A stretch of 64,000 nucleotides of DNA from Cristatella mucedo (lineage: Eukaryota > Bryozoa > Phylactolaemata > Cristatellidae). Location: the NCBI GenBank assembly GCA_009760855.2, contig WPIO01000010.1, positions 3,832,501-3,896,500 on the forward strand, given 5' to 3'. The translations under genes were made by a program, and so were the position numbers. The notes beneath the pieces are model-generated. The model ran no database searches. It had not been told where the DNA came from and saw only the letters and a program-made list of their open reading frames with translations. Below, in pieces: positions 57,911 through 64,000 of the stretch (its first letter is position 1; each line of letters begins with the position of its first letter).

Positions 57911-59040
57911 TGCGGCGTCGATCTTAGCATGGAATGTATTTGCTTTCGCTCGCCTGCCTGCCTGTCGTTGCTTCTAGGCTATTACTTCTCTGGCAGCGAG
58001 TAATAACGCGCCAGAGTTCATATTTACTTCTTTTAGGGTGCTATACAAATAACTTACTATTCAAGCTCAATTTCCAAATTTCGCTGCAGATTATCCAAAA
58101 AGTATCGCGAAATCAAAATTTTTTAACTTCTAAAAAATTTCCAATACGTTTTAGATGCTTAAGCAGGAGCGGCTAGACGAATATTTTGTATCGTTCACCC
58201 GAGACCTGTAAACGGCCATGTGCACTGGATCCCGAAAATATCAATTCAAAGCTCATAGCAACTTTAAACTGACTTGACATGCACGAAAATCATCAGTAGA
58301 AAACCCGGAACTATTCCTCACTCTTTCATGGGCCGTCGGTTTCTTCTTCTTTTTCCTGATTCGATATTATCGTCGGCAAAATATTGAAAGTCTTGAAAGC
58401 ATGAGTGCGACCAACGACTGCGCACGCCCTAGTCGCAGTGGCACGCGGTATGCCTCAATAGTGCAAGCGACGCTGCGGTAGGCCACATATCTACAACCGC
58501 CGCAGCATAAAGAATGAATGATACCGAGACCGTGCACAAAGCCGTGGACTTGGACGCTCGCTACCACGTGATATTGCACGAGGCAAACGACACGCGTTCG
58601 CTGCATGCTAGTTTCGTTTGTCTGTACAAATAGCCACCGACGATTTACTGAGCCCTCAGAGTCAGTGCTGAGTGCTCTTTAGTGGTAGCTTATGTGTCCT
58701 CAACATGCTCGCCGCATAAAGAGTTGTATGCGGATATTTTAATGAATTTTTGGCAGTAGCAGAGGTAAGATGCCTGTGAAACCGAATCCGGGATCTTTAC
58801 GCACGCTAAAGTGAATAGCTAGGTAGCTCACGTACAGATAAGCCTAAGTCCAAAGTAGATCGTTCTGCCACTAGCTAGAGTTTACTGTGACCTGGACCAG
58901 TACCTGTCTATTCAATAGTAGGCTTCAATACTTCTTGCGTAGAAAAAAAGCTAGTCTTGCAGCCACGTTAATGAAATCCTATTAGTAGAAGACTGAAACT
59001 ATCTTAAGCTGTAGCGCTAAAGTTAGACTAAAAGTAATAA
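57911..59040. other. Unassigned intergenic DNA
   Basis: A possible SINE tail trace is at 58,025-58,050 (TTAGGGTGCTATACAAATAA). No gene recognised. Confidence 0.45.
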
Positions 59041-59044
59041 TGTG

Positions 59045-59765
59045 ATGTTTGCATTACACTCAAAGAGAACTAAATCTCTTTCTAGTTACTTTGCAAATGC
59101 AGGGAAGAAAGGATGTCAATAGGTTAGTGATACGATGCACAGTGTCGGCACGCATCAGCACCACAAAGGACCCAGCAAATGATGTAAGGAATATGTGGGG
59201 TTTTAGTTTCTTTATAAATTTCATCAAGTGTCGCAACGTCAGTCCATGCTTTGGAAGCATGCGAACCAAAGGCATGATCTCCAAAAGATTTGACGCTGGT
59301 TAGAGACACAGCTAGATGACTTGATTAACAAACCAGATTGACAAATGCGGTTCCCTTACAGCATATGTTAATGCCTATAAAGATATGATTTCTCTGAGGA
59401 TGCAATACAAATGTATTAATAAAATACGTAAATATAAAATATAAATAATAAAATACAATATTATTATTATTATTAGTCTGAAGAGTAGACGACAGCGCGC
59501 GATGGAGCAGTAGGACAGACAGATAGACATGTATCGCAGCAAGAGAATAATGAGACCTAAAAGGTAGTGAGAGAAGTTTTAATCTAATTGGCAGCTTGAT
59601 GTTGACCCAGTGCAAATCGGTGAGAAGTAAAATAATGCGGAAATTGATACATTCCCCACAAAAAAGCCTAGCTGCATAGTTTTTGTGCCAATTATAAGTG
59701 TCCTGTTACAAAGGCCGGAAGATCTGCGTCTAGAAAGATGCAAAAGTTGAGACTGGATGTCGCAA
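59045..59765 (-). mobile_element. LINE-A fragment with 3' end
   Basis: The tail block ACTAAATCTCTTTCTAG is at 59,067. The minus strand codes for SFGDHAFGSHASKAWTDVA (about 59,245-59,300) and then IRLKLLSLPFRSHYSLA (about 59,535-59,585). It is interrupted by an AT-rich insert with a TTATTATTATT run at 59,400-59,475. Confidence 0.7.
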
Positions 59766-59769
59766 ATTC

Positions 59770-60210
59770 ATTGACCAACATGTCCACACCATTTATGACT
59801 AAGCAGCCCCAAATTTTTGAGACGTCACATGGATGAAATTAGGCAGACTTAACTGTAGAGCTTACTCTGTCCTCTAATGTATGTCATGTAGTAACATAAT
59901 ACCCAATTTCGTGGAGATGGTACAGGACTAAAACCGGCCACATCCATTTTAAGGGTTATGATTTCCAGTTTTTAAGTAGCACAGATTTTTTCCATAGAAA
60001 AAAGTATATTTTTATCCTTATTCTATTTAAGAAAGTTTGCTGTCATCCAAATGAGAGAAGGTCAGCAATACAATGCAGCTGAATACATGAAGTTTACATG
60101 CAGATTACATGTGAATACGTGCAGATTAAAGGGAGTTGGTAGAGTTCTGCGTGCTAGCGGGCAGTGAGTGATTAAAGCACCGTTACAGCTGTGTACCATA
60201 CGTTCTGCCG
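59770..60210. other. Unassigned intergenic DNA
   Basis: Nothing recognised; may contain more of the LINE-A RT region. Confidence 0.4.
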
Positions 60211-60211
60211 C

Positions 60212-60345
60212 CCTGGTTTAGCCCAGCGGTTCAGATGCTCGCCTTTGACAACCGAGGTCAAGGTTATTCTAATTGACTGAGGTCGTGCGATCGAACCCTA
60301 TGGCATATGAATTTCTCTTGAGCGCTATAAAAATGAATTAATTTT
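60212..60345 (+). mobile_element. tRNA-derived SINE (family 1) with internal insertion
   Basis: CTGGTTTAGCCCAGCGGTTC (A box, close to tRNA consensus) and GTGCGATCGAACCCTATGGC (B box). The 3' end is TTGAGCGCTATAAAAATGAA. About 25 extra bases lie between the boxes, and the segment after GGCATATGA is shortened. Confidence 0.75.
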
Positions 60346-60349
60346 ACGG

Positions 60350-61500
60350 CGTGTGTGCTAAAAAATGAATGCCTACATTGTGCATAGCGATTACACCGGC
60401 AAGAAGGAGAGTATACACTGTGAAAAGAAATAGATCAAGATCTTGAGGTACCCTGTACTTGAGCTGCTTCTCAAATGATGGTTGCCGTTGACATCGATGC
60501 TCTGAAACCTTCCACTGAGATAGGCCTTAAATCTTTGCAGTGCGGTGCCAGTGACACACGGGCGAGATAAGAGGTGCTCAAGAAGAAGTTGGAGATTAAT
60601 AGAACAAAACAGTGTCGCAAGATCCGGTAAAGCAAGTCATTTGATTTAATTTCCAATTTCTCAGATTGATATGGTGCACTTTGAAATAGATGTAATGCAA
60701 TGCTTACACCTCTCCACGGACTGGTTGGGTCTGCGACGTTTGCCCACGCTTTATATCTTACATGTTGAGCCAATCGTCAGGCTCGTCGCCAGAAATTCCT
60801 ATTAGGAATGGGCTCAAACTTGATCTTTAATAAATGTGAGGGAGATAGCCGGCACTGCGGCGTGTATATGTTCTCATAGCTTTGCACGCTACCAGATGTA
60901 TAAGCAGACGTGCTTTCTTCTACACGTGCTCATTTCATTTGAAAAACTGGGTGGCTCGGTGCCAGGGGTGTCATAGCATTGTCAAAGATATGAAAATAAC
61001 AATAATTTTTTATGAAGTTCTTAAGGAAAAAATATTCGGCACATTTTCCGGAAAAAATTGCCACTCAACAAGAAGCTGTTGTTATTAGCGCTTAAATTTA
61101 GCAGCTGGTCAAGAATAACTGCTAATCTGGCTGCTCTGCGGCAGCTACAGCTACAGACAATTAGAGTGACGCGCTTGAGCGCCAAGGTGCCCAGGCTGCT
61201 GCTCGCTAGGCTAAGCATTGCTACGTGGCACTGCCGCTTCGAAGTACAAGAGTGGGCGATTCAAAAGGTAAACGCTTAGGCAGCTAAATTGCCTGCGGGC
61301 GTGAGCAAAGCCCCGGACCTCCCTGTCAAGCGTCACACTCGGAACTGAAGTGTGCGGCAGAGGCGCCACCTGGATTGACTACTCCTGCTGGTCTCCGCAA
61401 GCGTGGTGGCCCCCGGACGCTTGAGCTGCGAACGCTTCCCGCTGCTGTGACCCAAAGCAGCCTTTCGGTTGGCTTTTCCTATCAGTATTTCGTCTGCTGC
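60350..61500. other. Unassigned intergenic DNA
   Basis: Short frames only. Confidence 0.45.
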
Positions 61501-61706
61501 CGGTGGGTGGGTGGGTGCTCAAACCTCCGGGTATTTCTATTAGTTTCGGCCCTCGCTCCTCAGGCAGTTTGGCCATGCTGGCACTGAAGAGCGGCCCCCA
61601 GCGGCCCCTACTTTTAGCCCAGTGTAACTGGAAGGCCCCGGCGGCTCCCAGTTGCTCGGGTGGCGCGCTGCAGCTCATGGCTCGTGCGCGTTCGCTTGCC
61701 TTCCCC

Positions 61707-61892
<186 letters not shown>

Positions 61893-61991
61893 CCGCCTCC
61901 TTAGCCCCTCCCCCCCGATGCAGATATCGTAGTCTGTCTAGAAGAAACGGTGTCCTACTCTGAAAACACCGCCCGAATCTTCCAATACAGA

Positions 61992-61994
61992 TGG

Positions 61995-62052
<58 letters not shown>

Positions 62053-62115
62053 ACGCCGCCGACTCCGCCGACGCCGCCGCCGCCGACGCCGACGCCGCCG
62101 CCGCCAACGCCGACG
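61992..62115. repeat. Second CCG tract with GAC/CAA interruptions
   Basis: CCG units to about 62,050, then CCG interspersed with ACG, ACT and CAA. Same direction as the first tract, 100 bases apart. Confidence 0.93.
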
Positions 62116-62995
62116 CCGTGTGACCGTTCGCCGCCACCGCTCTGAGTCACGCCCGGTCGACGAATGCGTGAATCACGCCAAATCGCATTGTTCAATTCAC
62201 TCGCTCTCCGCGTAAGCGAGTGAAATCGCGGCCGCCGCGTGCGCCCAACTCCGGCGCGCGGCGGCGGGTCGAGGGAGGGCCGGCGCAGAGCGCAGCGCAG
62301 CGAAGTGCGCGCGCGCACGATTAGCCGAGCACCGCACCGCGAAGTCGAGTCGAGGCTGCTCACCGCGCCTCCTCCGGCGCGGGCGACGGGTCGCCCGTCG
62401 CTCGCGAACCTGGCGTGGGGGGGCCACCTCACCCCGTCCAAAAGGAGGAGCGGGCCTCTCGAAGCGCCGGTGCGCGGAGCGCTCTGGGAGGTCCGCCGCT
62501 CAGGGCAGGAGGTCCGCTCGTCCGCCAGCGGCGCACGGCTCGATCCGGGCCGTGATTAGCTGAGGTCCGAGGTCGAGTGTTCTTCAATCCATCTTTGGAC
62601 GGCGGATACGCGCTAAAGCGGCGGCGGCGGACGGGATGCGTGACAGCTTCGGCTGTCTGTCAGCCGAGTAGCGTCGATGCCCGAAGGAATGAAGCTGGCA
62701 AGATAACTGGCTTGATTTGCACGACGACGGAGTGGCTAATACTGCGAAAAGAGAGAGCGGGCGACTGACCCTTTATGCCTTGGCCGCAGCACATCGCCGA
62801 TCTCGCTAAGAGAGCTTCCGGCAGTGGCGATCGGGACTAGAGAGCTCCTCTCAAGTGGCGGTGATCTGCAGTCGCACGGTAGGAGCGACGACGCGTCGAC
62901 GAGAGGCGACGCTGACTCCGCGACCAGCAGCGCCACCTGTCGTCGAGCGACGGAGCCGCTCCGCTTCGCTGCTCAGCTTGCCGGCTTCGGCAGTG

Positions 62996-63420
62996 ACTCC
63001 GCAAAGCCACAAAGACTGACTGGGTGCTACAATGGAGCGCACTCAAAGCCTAATCGGCGTTCGATTCGATTTTCATGCGGTAGCCCACAGACTTGATCTC
63101 GCGCAAACAAAGAGAACTTGAGAAGCATGGCTGGGTCGTGAGGACAGTCTAGAGAGTGAGCGGCACGGAAGCAGCAGCGCAGGATGGCCGGAAGAAGCAG
63201 CGCAGGATGACCGGACAGAATGTGGCCGACTCGGCAGCTGGGGAAAAGGTGTCATTGCCTTACGGATTGTGGAAGCTAGTGCCGCCGTCTAGGACCCTTT
63301 GAGGAAAAGCTTCTGTCGCCAAAGGTCCTTACGAGAGAAAAAATTGATTCATTGTCCTGAGAGGACTTGAGGGCACCAGGAGGATGAACTGGTGCAAAAG
63401 TTCAGCTAGTTATCAAGGTC
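62996..63420 (-). mobile_element. LINE-B 3' fragment
   Basis: Matches 835-1,210: shared CAAAGACTGACTGGGTGCTA, AGCCCACAGACTTGATCTCG and AGCTTCTGTCGCC. The coding end (about 63,200-63,420) is degraded. Confidence 0.6.
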
Positions 63421-64000
63421 TAATCCATGGCGGGCTTCGTGCGTGTAAGATTAAAAGAGTTTTGCTTCGAAATGCTCGATCAATATGGATCCATCGTAGC
63501 TCCTTTAATAATGCGTGACGCGCGATTGAATTCCCAATACTTAATTACATTGACCTATTCTGGATATTACCAGGGAGCCGGTAAGATTCTTAGCCAGTCC
63601 TTAATTCCCGCAGAGGCCCAGGAACCACTTGCAAATGACGAAAAGTCGCCAACAATATAATATTGCCTAAATTACGAGCACTCAATAACGGTTGAATCGT
63701 TACTAGTGCTCAATAACGGCTGCCGATTATTTTAGAAAAGTCACTTATTCCAATCAAAGTCGAGGAAGCGTGTCTCTTCGGCTCCAGCAGGAGTAGGACT
63801 GCCTTGCGCTCGTCGGTAGCGCTCTCACGCTTCTGTTGCGGAGCCTCGTGGCAAGAGCCCGAGTCTCTGAAGCTGAAGGTCGAGAAGACATGAATCAAAC
63901 GCCGAAACTGTTGAAAGCCGCCAGACGCACTAGCGCAGCTTCGCCGCGGTGGCCGCGCCCGCGCATTCGTAAATGTACTCGACGGACGTCGTACGGCGTC
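63421..64000. other. Unassigned right end
   Basis: An open frame of 77 codons at 63,427-63,660 shows no known domain. No gene supported. Confidence 0.4.

Overview
The window looks like animal genomic DNA, probably from an invertebrate. It has no dense gene array, and truncated LINEs, tRNA-derived SINEs, microsatellites and a broken Ty3/gypsy element cover most of the flanks. I could not fix the phylum, and I found no intact host gene that I would defend.

The main feature is a sharply bounded AT-rich island at about 14,060-32,910. It reads as a decayed endogenous virus of the Polinton/adintovirus type. On the minus strand from its left end it holds a phage-tail-fibre-like gene, an uncharacterised 3' segment, a YqaJ/lambda-exonuclease-type nuclease, a double-jelly-roll major capsid protein, a coiled-coil virion-type protein, two penton-like (minor capsid) reading frames and two small genes. 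Next come an adenain-type cysteine protease (+), two genes of unknown role, an HNH-AP2 endonuclease (+), and a gene with a Leu-Gly-Gly plus hydrophobic segment resembling virion core/membrane-active proteins (-). Three more fibre-like genes follow in tandem (+), then three unknown minus-strand genes and a Polinton-type family B DNA polymerase (-) at the right end. The gene set covers replication (PolB, nuclease), capsid (MCP, pentons), maturation (protease) and, by inference, host attachment (fibres). I did not find an FtsK/A32-like packaging ATPase, a retroviral-type integrase or terminal inverted repeats.

The island is dead as a coding unit. Almost every gene has in-frame stops and frameshifts, many of them in A/T homopolymers. 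A 5'-truncated host LINE has inserted into the capsid gene with a probable target-site duplication. This shows that the island sits in the animal genome and is not contamination.

Left flank (1-14,060): a Ty3/gypsy pol remnant interrupted by a LINE and by a SINE with a long TA tract; an L2/CR1-like LINE (family A) carrying a nested inverted copy of its own 3' end; a second LINE inverted pair near 8.1-8.6 kb; SINE copies; otherwise unassigned DNA. Right flank (32,910-64,000): more LINE-A and LINE-B fragments on both strands, SINE copies, a long GGAY-type tetranucleotide array (39.4-40.0 kb), a perfect 30-bp palindrome (53.2 kb), and a GC-rich, CpG-rich end with long CCG tracts (61.7-62.1 kb).

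The abundant SINE family shares its 3' terminal stem-loop region with the LINE-A 3' tail. This suggests a LINE/SINE pair in which LINE-A reverse transcriptase mobilises the SINE.
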